Shown: positions 17,726 to 26,556, numbered from the stretch's first letter. The stretch: 64,000 bases of DNA from Acidisoma sp. PAMC 29798 (GCF_030252425.1 NZ_CP126994.1:4025001-4089000), one strand, 5' to 3'. Numbers and translations are program-made. The notes: generated by a model not told the origin, from the sequence alone.

Positions 17726-18272
17726 ATGTCGGATTGCACGCCGCCCCTGCGCTTGGTCGCCTCTTTACAGGCCTGCACCGTGCTGCCTTCGGCCATGCTG
17801 AAGCGACTGTCCGCCTTTCATCGGCAAAACCAACTCGACCCCGCCCTGCAGAAGTTGGGGCGGGTCGCGCGCACAACGTTCATGCTGGACTGGCTTGAGT
17901 CGCCCGACCTACGCCTGGCGTTGCCAGACCGGCCTGAACAAGAGCGAGCAGCGCCACGTGCTGGCCCACGTCAGCTGCACGTTCATCCAGGGCCGCATCG
18001 CCGATCGCGGCCACGAAGCACAGTAGTTCCGCGCCTCCGGTTTGAACCTGGTGATCGCCGCGATCGTTCACTGGAACTCGACCTATCTGGCCGATGCCGT
18101 CCAGCACCTGCGCGACCAGGGCAAACCCGTGCCCGACGAGCTTCTCGTCCATACGCCGACGCTCACCTGGGAGCACATCAGCTTCTCCGGCGATTTCCTT
18201 TGGGATCGTGCTGCCGCGACCGAAGATCGCCGCCGGCCGCTTAATCTCGGCAGAAACAGGACCGCCGTATGA
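17726..18272 (+). pseudogene. Tn3-family transposase C-terminal fragment, frameshifted
   Basis: First frame: VLPSAMLKRLSAFHRQNQLD then TFMLDWLESPDLRL. After a slip near 17930 the next frame reads NKSEQRHVLAHVSCTFIQGR, a TAG near 18027, FRASGLNLVIAAIVHWNSTY, LADAVQHLRDQGKPVPDELL, TWEHISFSGDFLWDRAAAT and the natural end. This is the last 180 residues of TnpA from a different Tn3 subgroup than the fragment at 2575. CCTTAACGTT about 20 bases past the stop could be the inner part of a Tn3 terminal repeat. Confidence 0.85.
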
Positions 18273-18504
18273 TCAATATTCCGGACCCGTTCCCCCTTAA
18301 CGTTGTTTACCTGACAACCGACGCTATGCCCTCAACTAGAGCCGAAAGCCGATGTGTTCCGGGTAGGAAGTGACTTTCTGAATGTCGAAGCTGATGACGT
18401 GGCCCGTCACGATCAGGCCGGCACTCTGCTGCAACTGATGGTCCGTGATTGGGGCATTGCGGCAAACGTCGAAGTCTTCGTCAGCTTAGTTAGTAAGAGC
18501 ATTG

Positions 18505-18903
18505 CTAATACACACATATCTTATGAGAGGCTCCTTGTAGCCAACAAGCCGGGTCACGACTGCTCCGCGTATAGGAACCCAGTGGAACCATCCTTGCGCC
18601 ATTGTCATAATCAACGTCGATTTTTGTGAGGGACAATTTAATCGCATAGTAAGCTAACCCGCCTACATCGATGGCAAAGCTACCATTCCCATTGCGGGGA
18701 TAGAACGTACATGCCTTCGGAGCGTCAGTATCTACGGCACATTTGGCGGCGCGACCTCGGCTAATAGTTCCGCCATCAAAATCCTTTGACGATGTCGTTG
18801 GTTTACCGATGGAGAGCAAGTTTCCATGGCTATCTTTCACTTGAGCGACGGCTCCCGAAGAAATTAACGCGAGGGAGAAGATAACGGTACGAAGAAGGCG
18901 CAT
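18505..18903 (-). CDS. Small exported hypothetical protein
   Basis: A 132-residue protein from ATG 18903 (MRLLRTVIFSLALISSGAVA, good signal peptide). The mature domain has four cysteines (AKCAVDTDAPKACTFYP, DPACWLQGASHKICVY) and a pattern of short beta-strand-like stretches. Probably a disulfide-stabilised periplasmic protein. No named family. The ORF reaches 18948, but the signal peptide fixes the start at 18903. Confidence 0.6.
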   Translation of the reverse strand: MRLLRTVIFSLALISSGAVAQVKDSHGNLLSIGKPTTSSKDFDGGTISRGRAAKCAVDTDAPKACTFYPRNGNGSFAIDVGGLAYYAIKLSLTKIDVDYDNGARMVPLGSYTRSSRDPACWLQGASHKICVY

Positions 18904-19331
18904 CAAAACCTCGCAATTAATGGGCAGACGATCGTTGCCAAAAGGCACGCGGAGCCCTCTTCAGCTACTAGCATCGGTCGACCCACATCGACCGCGCCTA
19001 TAAGCTTGCGGTTTACGCCGCTTTTGCTTGGACAATCCGCCGTCCGACGTCGATCGCGTCCTGACGGGTTATTTTGTCCTAAACGGAACTGACCGCCGTT
19101 GTCGTCACTGACTGGCCAATGGCGCCACGGCGACAATTGAATTTGCAGCAATCGATCCCCTCCCAGCACGCACTGACGTCGATAACGCTCCCCTCCACCA
19201 GTTGCTTTTCCGGCCCACGCTCGTGCGTCTCGAGATGCTCGACAAGGGTGGCGGCAAATCCGGCACGGCGTCGGCCCCTGACGAGTCCCATCCGCAGCAG
19301 TGCGCAATCACGGAGGCGACGAAATCAGATC
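18904..19331. other. Intergenic, nothing convincing
   Basis: A stretch of 428 bases with only short frames on both strands. A minus frame (LVEGSVIDVSACWEGIDCCK near 19150) reads protein-like for a short span, but I cannot tie it to a family. Probably decayed sequence. Confidence 0.3.
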
Positions 19332-19667
19332 TTATTGTCCATTTTGCTCGTTCACCTGCTGCTGCTGCTCGCGCTGTTGCTCTTGCTGTTGTTGGTATAT
19401 TTCGATCGGCATCCCGCCTGGGGTGTGATCCATGGTGTTCGGATCGTAGCCGGGGGCGCCAGTCGGTGTGCTGCCCTGGGCACTGGACGTCACCGGATGA
19501 GGATTGATAACACTATTCAACAGATTCACTCCAGTCGAGCCCATCAATATCGAACTAGCGGTTGAATTACCTTTGCCACAGGCGGCAAGTCCTGCCGTAA
19601 GCGCGATCATAATCGCTGATAAGGAAATCCACCTCTTGATAATTCTTGTTTTTGCACAAGAGAACAT
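19332..19667 (-). CDS. Lipoprotein with Gln-rich C-terminus
   Basis: A 111-residue protein. It begins MFSCAKTRIIKRWISLSAIM, then a hydrophobic stretch ending in lipobox LAAC. The mature part is Ser/Thr/Pro/Gly-rich (HPVTSSAQGSTPTGAPGYD) and ends in a glutamine tract (IEIYQQQQEQQREQQQQVNE). The tail strongly resembles that of the Sel1 lipoprotein at 9847-11064, although the rest differs. Likely anchored in the inner or outer membrane. No enzymatic domain. Confidence 0.65.
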   Translation of the reverse strand: MFSCAKTRIIKRWISLSAIMIALTAGLAACGKGNSTASSILMGSTGVNLLNSVINPHPVTSSAQGSTPTGAPGYDPNTMDHTPGGMPIEIYQQQQEQQREQQQQVNEQNGQ

Positions 19668-20317
19668 TGCTTATTCCAAATAGATTGATGATGCAATCAT
19701 CGTGTTAAAATCACAGATGGTTTGAGTAACATTGCTCACGAAATGGAGTCAAGTTGGTCTCATAGCATCTCAAACCAAGAGACATACTTGGATGATAAGC
19801 TGAAGAGAGGTAGCTGACTTTGTCGGAGCCGTTTCGTTGTCTGTAAGTGAAAGCCTGGTCAGGGGCGGCTTAGCCGTTGAAAATTTGCTAGGCAACTAAA
19901 GTACGCCCCCGGGCATGGACAGAATTAAGACTATGGAGGAGCAAAGCGGAGGGCCGACATCCCCCGCCGTCATGGGTGTGTCGTTGCCCCCGAATTACCG
20001 TACACGATCAGGTTGCTACGGTGGCACGGATGAACTTTGTAGGCGAGCGATAGCGAAGACCTTCTGAGGATGGATGGTATTTAATGGTCGAACCGGACGG
20101 GAAGTTCCCTCATCAGGGATTTGTTTCGAAGTCGTCCACGCGGCGCGACTGGCGCGCTGCGCATTGAACCGACTTTTGGTCTCTCGCAACTCGCCCAGTC
20201 ATGAGTCATACTGTAAGCTGAGGCAATGCGCTTCTTGATGCCTATATATGTCTATAAGCAGCAAGGCGCGAATCGATTTAAACTGACGTCGAAATTGATC
20301 GTGCAATCGGAGGTTCT
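19668..20317. other. Long intergenic region, no gene recognised
   Basis: A divergent region of 650 bases, AT-richer than the rest of the window (for example TTATTCCAAATAGATTGATG near 19671), with no ORF of interest on either strand. It must carry promoters for both flanking exported-protein genes. A small RNA is possible but not demonstrable by eye. Confidence 0.35.
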
Positions 20318-20791
20318 GTGTCCCCTAAACAACCCAAGAACGTTTTACTGACGTTTTTCACCTTGCTAACTTTTTTTAGTATGAGTCACGCATGGGCCAA
20401 TGATTTATTTAACGGCAAGTGGATCTATGAGCAGACCTGTGGCCCGCAGCAAGTTGCTTCAGTTCGATTGTCTCAAAAAGGAAGTGATGTTACGGGGGAG
20501 TGGAGCGATGGAAGTACCCGTGGATCGGGTGTTTACGGGCAGCTCAAAGGCAAGTTGAAAAACAATAGATTGTTCGTGCGTTATTGTGGCGGCGATGAAA
20601 GTGCTGGCTATGGAATCTGCCCAAAATACGCAGCCGAAGTCAGCGACTATTTTGTTCGTCAAGGGAAAGACTTAGTTTGGTATAAAAAGACCAATAAAAA
20701 GCTCGGTCTTGAATACGAGAGATATCTGGTGCTATACTCAACAATTAACGACAATTCTACAATTGTAGACAGTCATTGCGCGGACAATTAA
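20318..20791 (+). CDS. Exported hypothetical protein
   Basis: A 157-residue protein starting at GTG 20318, with CGGAGGTTCT directly upstream. Signal peptide LLTFFTLLTFFSMSHAWA. The mature domain (LFNGKWIYEQTCGPQQVASV, SDVTGEWSDGSTRGSGVYGQ, RLFVRYCGGDE) has the alternating pattern of a small beta-barrel with four or more cysteines, reminiscent of lipocalin-like folds, but no family can be named. It is notably AT-richer than the catabolic operons, suggesting transfer. A regulator or partner is not obvious. Confidence 0.6.
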   Translation: MSPKQPKNVLLTFFTLLTFFSMSHAWANDLFNGKWIYEQTCGPQQVASVRLSQKGSDVTGEWSDGSTRGSGVYGQLKGKLKNNRLFVRYCGGDESAGYGICPKYAAEVSDYFVRQGKDLVWYKKTNKKLGLEYERYLVLYSTINDNSTIVDSHCADN

Positions 20792-20945
20792 TAATGTCAC
20801 CAGCATTGAACGAATTGGCAAACATCGGATCAGGCCTTTTGAGAGCTTTTAAACATTGATTTTTTAGATCGAATATTTGTACTTAGATCGAAAACCCTTG
20901 CCCTGGGCTAGATACCTAGCCTCATAACTTATAAAGGTGACTTTG

Positions 20946-21443
20946 ATGAGACGGTATGTGTTTGTCGTTATCCCTTCATTTTTTTTATTGGCTGGCGGAA
21001 TCGCCGCAGCTGGCACGCTGTCGCCGGAAAATCCTGATCAGGCCAAGCTGCAGCAGATGGTTACCAATCTAGGCTATGATACGACACTGTCCCCAAGCGG
21101 CAAATCTATTCAGTTTAAATTGCAGCAAGGCAATTATGTGTATCCGACCGGACTTCAAATCAATCCGAGCCATACGCTGGCGTATGCTTATGCGGATCTT
21201 ATAACTTATGATTCGGCTCAGTTGGCGAAGCTGAATCTGACCAAACTGCTCGAGGAAAACAACTCTGCGGACTTCTATTTTTCAATGGAAAAGAAACCAG
21301 ATGGCAAGGGTGAGGAACTCTATGCAAATGCCGTCATCCCGATGAGTGGCATCTCTCCACAGATATTGCGTAACCTGTTTCAAAACATGACCGACAGTCT
21401 CGCCGAAAGCGCGCAGGTGTGGGATTCCAGTCTCTGGAAATAG
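20946..21443 (+). CDS. Exported YbjN-like protein (tentative)
   Basis: A 165-residue protein from ATG 20946, with AAAGGTGACTTTG upstream. Signal peptide MRRYVFVVIPSFFLLAGGIA. The mature part (DQAKLQQMVTNLGYDTTLSP, LQINPSHTLAYAYADLITY, AKLNLTKLLEENN, DFYFSMEKKPDG) resembles the YbjN / type III chaperone-like alpha-beta fold, a tentative match. The translation start region is nearly the same as that of the TPR gene at 9770. Probably periplasmic. Confidence 0.6.
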   Translation: MRRYVFVVIPSFFLLAGGIAAAGTLSPENPDQAKLQQMVTNLGYDTTLSPSGKSIQFKLQQGNYVYPTGLQINPSHTLAYAYADLITYDSAQLAKLNLTKLLEENNSADFYFSMEKKPDGKGEELYANAVIPMSGISPQILRNLFQNMTDSLAESAQVWDSSLWK

Positions 21444-21593
21444 CCGCTCCAGGTCGTTAGGTATCCATTTAATAACGCCGATTTATTGCTCAGTGCCGTT
21501 TGCCGGCCAACTTACCCGTGGGTCGGTGATCGGCGGCCAAGCCGGCCTGACGGCGACGCTCAAGGGGTGGACCCTGCCGTCACCCCAAGCCTC

Positions 21594-22070
21594 TCACGGG
21601 GCAAGCCGCCAGCCCGCGGCGGCCCCGGATATGGATCCGGTCGCGATCCCGGCCGGCAGGATAAGCAGAAACAGCGCGTAACCAGTACCCCCTTCGTCGG
21701 GGCTCAAGGGGAAGAAGTGGAAATACGCCAGGCCCAGGCCGAATGCGGCGGCGCCGAACAAAACGCCGCCACACGCCATTCCAAGCCCGCTCCAGCACAA
21801 ACGTGCCATAAAGCCCCGTTGCGGGACGTCGCGCCAACCCATCGCGGCCCCGAAGAGAACACCGGCCGGAAGGCCGGTCAGCAGGAAAACTCGGAGCACC
21901 GCGTCGCCGAAACCATCGATCGGACCAATCGACAAGATGGATGCATAACCAAGACGCAGACCAACGGCGCAGACGCCACCCACCAACGCGCCGCTCAGTA
22001 TCCCGAGGACGGTGCGGCTGCGACGTCGGCGCGGCCTTCGTCGTTCGATACCATTATAATTCGACGTCAT
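21594..22070 (-). CDS. Hypothetical membrane protein (about 4 TM)
   Basis: A 158-residue protein with a very basic N-terminus (NGIERRRPRRRRSRTVLG), then hydrophobic segments: ILSGALVGGVCAVGLRL, VLRVFLLTGLPAGVLFGAAM, LGMACGGVLFGAAAFGLGLA and GYALFLLILPAGIATGSISG. Small Gly/Ala-rich inner-membrane protein. No family recognised. It is convergent with the YbjN-like gene, 150 bp away, and closes the exported-protein island. Confidence 0.6.
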   Translation of the reverse strand: MTSNYNGIERRRPRRRRSRTVLGILSGALVGGVCAVGLRLGYASILSIGPIDGFGDAVLRVFLLTGLPAGVLFGAAMGWRDVPQRGFMARLCWSGLGMACGGVLFGAAAFGLGLAYFHFFPLSPDEGGTGYALFLLILPAGIATGSISGAAAGWRLAP

Positions 22071-22389
22071 TTACACACTCTACCATAGCGGTCGGGCACC
22101 GGTGAAATCCGTGAGGGTCAAGGTCAACACGGGTGATCGCGGCGGTCGGGCTGAAAAGGCGATAGCCGTGAAATGATAGCCGGCCGCCACCAGAACTTTA
22201 GACAACGGAATAAGGCCATGACAGCGATGGCAAAGCGAGCACAATTTCCTAGTCCCGTGGCACGCTAGGCGCGAACCTATCAGAAGACGGTAAGCTCATC
22301 TCTGTTCGGTCATGCGGCCGCCTTTCTCCGCCTTGTCGAATCTGGCGAACCATATCGCTCCGGTGAGTCCCCAGCCCGCTCGCATTCGC
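22071..22389. other. Intergenic, nothing recognised
   Basis: A spacer of 319 bases between the membrane protein gene and the first pseudogene of the next block. Short frames only. Confidence 0.35.
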
Positions 22390-22576
22390 ACGCTTCGAAT
22401 TGGCAGCTGGAACGCTGGTGCGCGTTCTAACTGAGTGGCGCATCCCGGACGAGGGCGCGATACATATCGTCAAGCCATCGATCGCCGGCCTGCCCAACAA
22501 GACGCAGGCGTTCTCCGATTGGCTGGCCGCGCGCTTCCAGCCAGATCCGCCCTGGCTGTCCACGATGGCCAAGTAA
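22390..22576 (+). pseudogene. LysR-type regulator, C-terminal scrap
   Basis: Frame reading FELAAGTLVRVLTEWRIPDE, GAIHIVKPSIAGLPNKTQAF and SDWLAARFQPDPPW to a TAA at 22576. This is the end of a LysR substrate-binding domain (strand, then the final helix with F-x-x-W/F-L-A-x-R-F). The DNA-binding half is missing. It sits just upstream of a PrpF scrap, and LysR genes often flank prpF. Confidence 0.65.
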
Positions 22577-22607
22577 CACACGCAACTAGAGGTACTATGA
22601 CCGGCAA

Positions 22608-22746
22608 ATGCTTCCACATCCTTCCGATTGTTCCGTCCGTCTCCGCGCCGGTATCGTCGAGTTTCCGGTGCATCACTTGCGGGGCGGCACTTCGACAGGG
22701 CTCGTCATCTGGGATCGGATCGCCCCGGCCGACCCGGAGCTACGCG
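22608..22746 (+). pseudogene. PrpF-family protein, N-terminal scrap
   Basis: Reads RLRAGIVEFPVHHLRGGTST, GLVIWDRIAPADPELRDV. This is the N-terminus of PrpF/DUF453 isomerases (aconitate or oxalomesaconate isomerase type), with the RGGTS motif. It is cut after about 45 residues at the junction with the RidA gene. Confidence 0.6.
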
Positions 22747-23115
22747 ATGTGGGATATGGCATCGCGCGGGTGGTCGCACATCAGTGTCGTCGAACCAGGT
22801 CGCCTTGCCTTCCTGTCCGGCCAAGTCGCAGTGACGCCGGACCATGAGGACGTGCCCAACGACATCGCTGGCCAAGCAAAGCTTGCAACGGCCAGCCTCG
22901 CCGCCGCACTCCACGACCTAGAGGCGACCGCGCAAGACATTGTCATGCTGCGTGTCTACGTCGTGAATGCGACCAGCGAAGCCTTCGGTCAGGCCGTCAC
23001 ACCTTTGCGAGAACTGCTCGGGGACGCGATGCCCAGCATCACGACGATCGGCGTCCAGGCACTATACAAGCCGGAAATCAAGGTCGAGATCGAAATGCTG
23101 GTTCGCCTCTCCTGA
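22747..23115 (+). CDS. RidA-family (YjgF/UK114) protein
   Basis: 122 residues from ATG 22747. It shows RidA features in order: WSHISVVEPGRLAFLSGQVA, AGQAKLATASLAAALHDLEA, DIVMLRVYVVNAT and ALYKPEIKVEIEMLVRL. Length is near the family's usual 125-130. The Arg that binds the substrate carboxylate in canonical RidA is not obvious at the usual VRP site, so it may belong to a divergent subgroup. Cytosolic; family members hydrolyse reactive enamines/imines. The 5' side abuts a PrpF fragment, so the native promoter and possibly a few N-terminal residues are lost. Confidence 0.7.
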   Translation: MWDMASRGWSHISVVEPGRLAFLSGQVAVTPDHEDVPNDIAGQAKLATASLAAALHDLEATAQDIVMLRVYVVNATSEAFGQAVTPLRELLGDAMPSITTIGVQALYKPEIKVEIEMLVRLS

Positions 23116-23203
23116 GGAGGTGAATACAGGCCTTAGCCATCGACCGACCGGCGCATACTTTGGCTTTGCAGATAAATCAGAATACTTAGCAGTTGGGACT
23201 TTC

Positions 23204-23568
23204 ATGTCCACGACTACAAATCTTATGCTTACAAACAAGGCGACGCTGCGATTTACCGCCGGCTACGCTGCTTTGACGTCGATCAACTTTTCGATTGTTG
23301 CCAGTGCCCCAACGCCGCTTTATCGGCTGTACCAAGAAACACTCGGTCTGACGCCGCTGGAGATTACGCTGATCTTCGCGATCTATTCGCTTACCATGGT
23401 CGCGACATTCCTGGCGGTCGCGCAATTATCGGATTTCGTCGGCCGCAAGCCAATGATCCTCGCCGCGCTCGTGCTCAATGCGTTGGCGCTTGTTCTCTTC
23501 ATCGAAGCGAACACGAGCACGGTGCTGATGGTGGCGCGAGCCGTCCAGGGCGTTTCGACCGGAGTTGT
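23204..23568 (+). pseudogene. MFS transporter, N-terminal fragment
   Basis: From ATG 23204: LRFTAGYAALTSINFSIVAS, TPLYRLYQETLGLTPLEITL, IFAIYSLTMVATFLAVAQLS, DFVGRKPMILAALVLNALAL and TVLMVARAVQGVSTGV. These are the first four TM segments of a major facilitator, including the loop motif (LSDFVGRKP). The coding sense ends at about 23568, where an unrelated gene on the other strand begins. Confidence 0.8.
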
Positions 23569-24003
23569 CCCCTGCGCGCGCCTGCGCCTCCATGCGCTTG
23601 CTGGCCATATTCCAATGGGCCGCGTTCTCGATCTGAACGAAGGCAAGATTGCTACGCAGGTCATCCCACAGGTCGACAAATTCGGGCGGTATCTGGTCCT
23701 CGCTCTTGTGGTGCTGAACTGCGATTACCATCGGGCCGGAACGCCGGCGGGCGGGTGCGTGAGGTTGTCCCGCAAGGTCTGCCAGATCAGCCAGTCGAAA
23801 CAGATCGGCAGGCCGTCCGCCCTTCGCTTAGGCTCGGCATCCACCGGCACGACGAAGTTGGCGCCGCGGCGCACCAACGCCTTCACCAGCTCAGCGACCG
23901 ATTCGCGCGCTAGGCGGACATCGTCTCCGGCAGCGACTGCCACGTCCTCGACGACGCTGCCGGAAATATGGATCCGGCGACCGTGGAGCGGCGATCGCGC
24001 CAT
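23568..24003 (-). pseudogene. SLOG/Rossmann-like nucleotide-binding protein, broken
   Basis: Minus-strand frame from ATG 24003: HGRRIHISGSVVEDVAVAAG, LVKALVRRGANFVVPVDAEP, LPICFDWLIWQTLRDNLTH. After a frame slip near 23735 it continues MVIAVQHHKSEDQIPPEFVD, LWDDLRSNLAFVQIENAAHW and MASKRMEAQARAGD, and is then cut at the MFS junction. The ISGS start, alternating hydrophobic strands and ARAGD near the break suggest a SLOG-type Rossmann domain, as found in some nucleotide-sensing immune effectors. This assignment is by eye and tentative. Confidence 0.5.
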
Positions 24004-24130
24004 CAGTGATCCTCCAGGATCGGCGAAGCCTTGAGCGCACTTGCCACCCCGTAGAGGTGTTCGAATCGTAGGGCGCTATCGGGGTAGCCGGCTTCTTCTA
24101 CGAGCGCCATCGAGCACGCATGATTGCCCC
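24003..24130 (-). pseudogene. Unidentified ORF 3' end, coupled to the SLOG-like gene
   Basis: The frame GNHACSMALVEEAGYPDSAL, RFEHLYGVASALKASPILED ends at TGA, which overlaps the ATG of the SLOG-like gene (TGATG). The overlap implies the two were adjacent genes of one operon. Only about 40 residues remain; no family recognised. Confidence 0.4.
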
Positions 24131-24318
24131 GCGGCAATTGAACTACTCGGCCGGCGGCACGCTGGCACGCGCCGAACCGGCCTGCAGCAACTGCTAGAGC
24201 GCGCCCGAACGCCGTCTTGGCGCGTCTGGGTGTCAATCGGCGTGCAAAAGGGGCTCTGACTCACTTTTGATGGAATTGAGGTGCTGTCTGGCTCGGATCA
24301 TCGAGGGAGTTCGCTGCC

Positions 24319-24486
24319 GTGCCCCAAACTTTTCGCGCCACGGCTCTCGTTCCGCGCGGTTTCGTCGTCGATGAGGTCACGAGCGATGGCGCTAGCGCGC
24401 TGATCACCGTGCGCTCCATTCAAACCGCGAGCGTCTGTCCCGGGTGTCGGGGCAAGGTCAGTCTTCATAAGACCATCCTAGCTTAG
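24319..24486 (+). pseudogene. ISL3-family transposase N-terminal scrap
   Basis: From GTG 24319: FRATALVPRGFVVDEVTSDG, ASALITVRSIQTASVCPGCR, then a premature TAG. This is the start of an ISL3 transposase, with the first half (CPGC) of its zinc ribbon. No other part of the element follows here. A matching-orientation C-terminal scrap lies at 35330-35492, beyond the sugar operon. Confidence 0.65.
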
Positions 24487-24804
24487 ACCAACGCCTGAGG
24501 CGTATTGTTGTGACAATACCCGCAGCTATGCCAGAGACCATCAGCTAAGCGCGGTCAGCTAACTATTCCCGCTCTTGCATTTCGATTGAGCCATTTCAAC
24601 AACATTGATTTGGGAGCAGGTCCCGAGAAGCGGAGGTCATTTCTGTCACCTACCGCTAGTATCATCTGCGATTGAAGCTTTCGCATTAAAACGATGCATT
24701 GACCGTGCCTCGGCACGGGCAGTGTTTAATAAACCAAAGCAAGACATTGTTGGCCGTTCGTGGGAGAGTACCTTTAGTATTGAGCTCGAAATCGGACGAA
24801 TGGC
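24487..24804. other. Intergenic upstream of the DeoR gene
   Basis: 318 bases without a gene. It presumably contains the DeoR gene promoter. No clear palindromic operator found. Confidence 0.35.
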
Positions 24805-25611
24805 ATGAGCGGCGCGGGCGATACGGCAAGCATGGCGATGGCGGCGCTTCCCGTGTTCCGACAGAATCAGATTCTCACGATTCTGAAGGAGCGTGGCCAG
24901 GCGACAGTGATCGAGCTAGTCGAGCATTTTCGCGTCTCGCGTGACACCATCCGCCGCGATCTCGATCTCCTGGAGCAGCGCGGTCTGCTCATTCGTACCC
25001 ATGGCGGCGCGGTCCATAACGACCAACTCGTCCGCGTCGACAGCACATTAATCCGCCGCATGGATGAGCATGTGGACGCGAAACGGCGGATCGGCGAAGC
25101 TGCCGCGCAGCTCATCACCGACGGCGAAACCCTCATTCTGAACGGCGGCTCCACCACCTGCGCCGTCGCGGCTGCGCTCGGCGAGCGGCGCAACCTCACC
25201 GTCATCACCAACAATCTACGGCTGCCGCCGGCAACGCCAGAGGCTGCGGTGCGGTCGATCCATATTCTCGGCGGCACCTATTGGGATGTGTCCCAGGTCA
25301 CCATTGGGACCGTGGGCTTCGCCTCGGTCGCCGGCATCTCGGCCGACACCGCCGTCGTCGGCGTCACGGCCATATCCGCCGCCGGGCTTTCGATGGGGCG
25401 GCTGGAGGAAGCGACAGAAACCTCGAGCATGATCGATATCGCACGTCGCACCATCGTCGTCGCCGATCACAGCAAATTCAACCGCACCGCCTTCGCGCGG
25501 GTTGGGGCCTTCGACCGCATCGATATCCTCGTGACGGATGCACCGCCGCCGGATGCGATGCGGCAAGTCCTAGACGCCGCCGGTGTCGCCCTCGTCGTGT
25601 GCGGCGGCTGA
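24805..25611 (+). CDS. DeoR-family transcriptional regulator
   Basis: Up to 268 residues; ATGs at 24832 and 24838 are alternative starts because the HTH begins only at VFRQNQILTILKERGQATVI. DeoR winged helix: LVEHFRVSRDTIRRDLDLLE, QRGLLIRTHGGA. The sugar-phosphate sensor (DeoRC) domain shows ADGETLILNGGST-type loops (ITDGETLILNGGSTTCAVAA) and VVADHSKFNRTAF near the end. The family senses phosphorylated sugars and usually represses adjacent catabolic genes. It is convergent with the kinase gene and overlaps it by 42 bp. It probably controls the operon at 25570-33867. Confidence 0.92.
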   Translation: MSGAGDTASMAMAALPVFRQNQILTILKERGQATVIELVEHFRVSRDTIRRDLDLLEQRGLLIRTHGGAVHNDQLVRVDSTLIRRMDEHVDAKRRIGEAAAQLITDGETLILNGGSTTCAVAAALGERRNLTVITNNLRLPPATPEAAVRSIHILGGTYWDVSQVTIGTVGFASVAGISADTAVVGVTAISAAGLSMGRLEEATETSSMIDIARRTIVVADHSKFNRTAFARVGAFDRIDILVTDAPPPDAMRQVLDAAGVALVVCGG

Positions 25612-26556
25612 GGCCGAAAAGACTAGGCTGGCGGCCCCCATCAAGCCGGCCTGGCCGCCCAGCGCCGCCACCACCAGCGGCACGTCCCGGTAGGGTGGCA
25701 TGGCGCGCGCCGCGATCGTCTCTGCAATGACGGGGCGCATCAGGTCGAGGCCATTGGCGATGCCGCCACCCAGGATCAGCCGCTCCGGCGAATAAAGATG
25801 CAGGAGGTTGACGAAGCCGATGCCAAGCCACCGCGCCTCTTCCGCCACCAGCGCGCGCGCCTGCGCGTCCCCCATCCGGGCCGCCTCAATGACATGACGA
25901 CCGCTGACCGCGCCATTCGCCGAAAGCGCCCGCAGGATTGACCCGTCACCGGCGCGGGTCATGCACGTGCCGCGACGGCCGAGGGCACTGCCCGAAGCGA
26001 GCGCTTCCCAGCAGCCGATGGTGCCGCAGAAGCAGGGCTCACCCTCCTGCGCGATCGTCATATGGCCGATCTCCGCCGCAAGCCCCTGGCGTCCATGCAG
26101 AATGCGACCATCGGCGATGACGCCGCCCCCAATGCCCGTGCTGACGGTGACGAACACGATGGACCGCGCGCCGCGCCCAGCGCCGAAACGCCATTCGCCG
26201 ATTGCGGCGGCATTCGCGTCATTCTCCAGATGCACCGGCAATCCGAATTGCGCGGACAGCAGAGCGCCGATTGGCACATTCCGCCATCCCGTCAGCGTCG
26301 GCGCCGCGATCACGATCCCCGCGACGGGATCGAGCGGTCCAGGCGCGCCCACGCCAAGCCCAATCACCGCCGCATCCGGCGCTTGGTCGCGCACGTCGCG
26401 CGTCAGCATGGCGATTTGCGCCATCACCGAGGCTGGGCCGCCTTTGGCATCGGTCGGCATGGTGGCACAGGCCAGGATATCGCCGGCACGGTCGATCAGC
26501 GCAGCGCGCAGCTCGGTGCCGCCGAGATCGATGGCGAAGGCCGCCTCGCGCATCAA
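25570..26556 (-). CDS. ROK-family sugar kinase
   Basis: 328 residues. Phosphate-binding start FAIDLGGTELRAALIDRAG; VIGLGVGAPGPLDPVAGIVI; catalytic-region HLENDANAAAIGEWRFG; STGIGGGVIADGRILHG; and the ROK zinc motif EIGHMTIAQEG then CFCGTIGCWE (His plus three Cys). This is a cytosolic ATP-dependent kinase, with glucose the likeliest substrate given the operon. It is last in the operon, and its ATG overlaps the stop of the epimerase gene by 4 bp. A Ser/Ala-rich tail extends slightly beyond the usual ROK length. Confidence 0.92.
   Translation of the reverse strand: MMREAAFAIDLGGTELRAALIDRAGDILACATMPTDAKGGPASVMAQIAMLTRDVRDQAPDAAVIGLGVGAPGPLDPVAGIVIAAPTLTGWRNVPIGALLSAQFGLPVHLENDANAAAIGEWRFGAGRGARSIVFVTVSTGIGGGVIADGRILHGRQGLAAEIGHMTIAQEGEPCFCGTIGCWEALASGSALGRRGTCMTRAGDGSILRALSANGAVSGRHVIEAARMGDAQARALVAEEARWLGIGFVNLLHLYSPERLILGGGIANGLDLMRPVIAETIAARAMPPYRDVPLVVAALGGQAGLMGAASLVFSASAAAHDEGDTGGV

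Noticed and set aside
22435-22746. In-frame upstream extension of the RidA gene
   Set aside because: This stretch codes in other frames for the LysR and PrpF scraps; RidA homology starts only at 22747.
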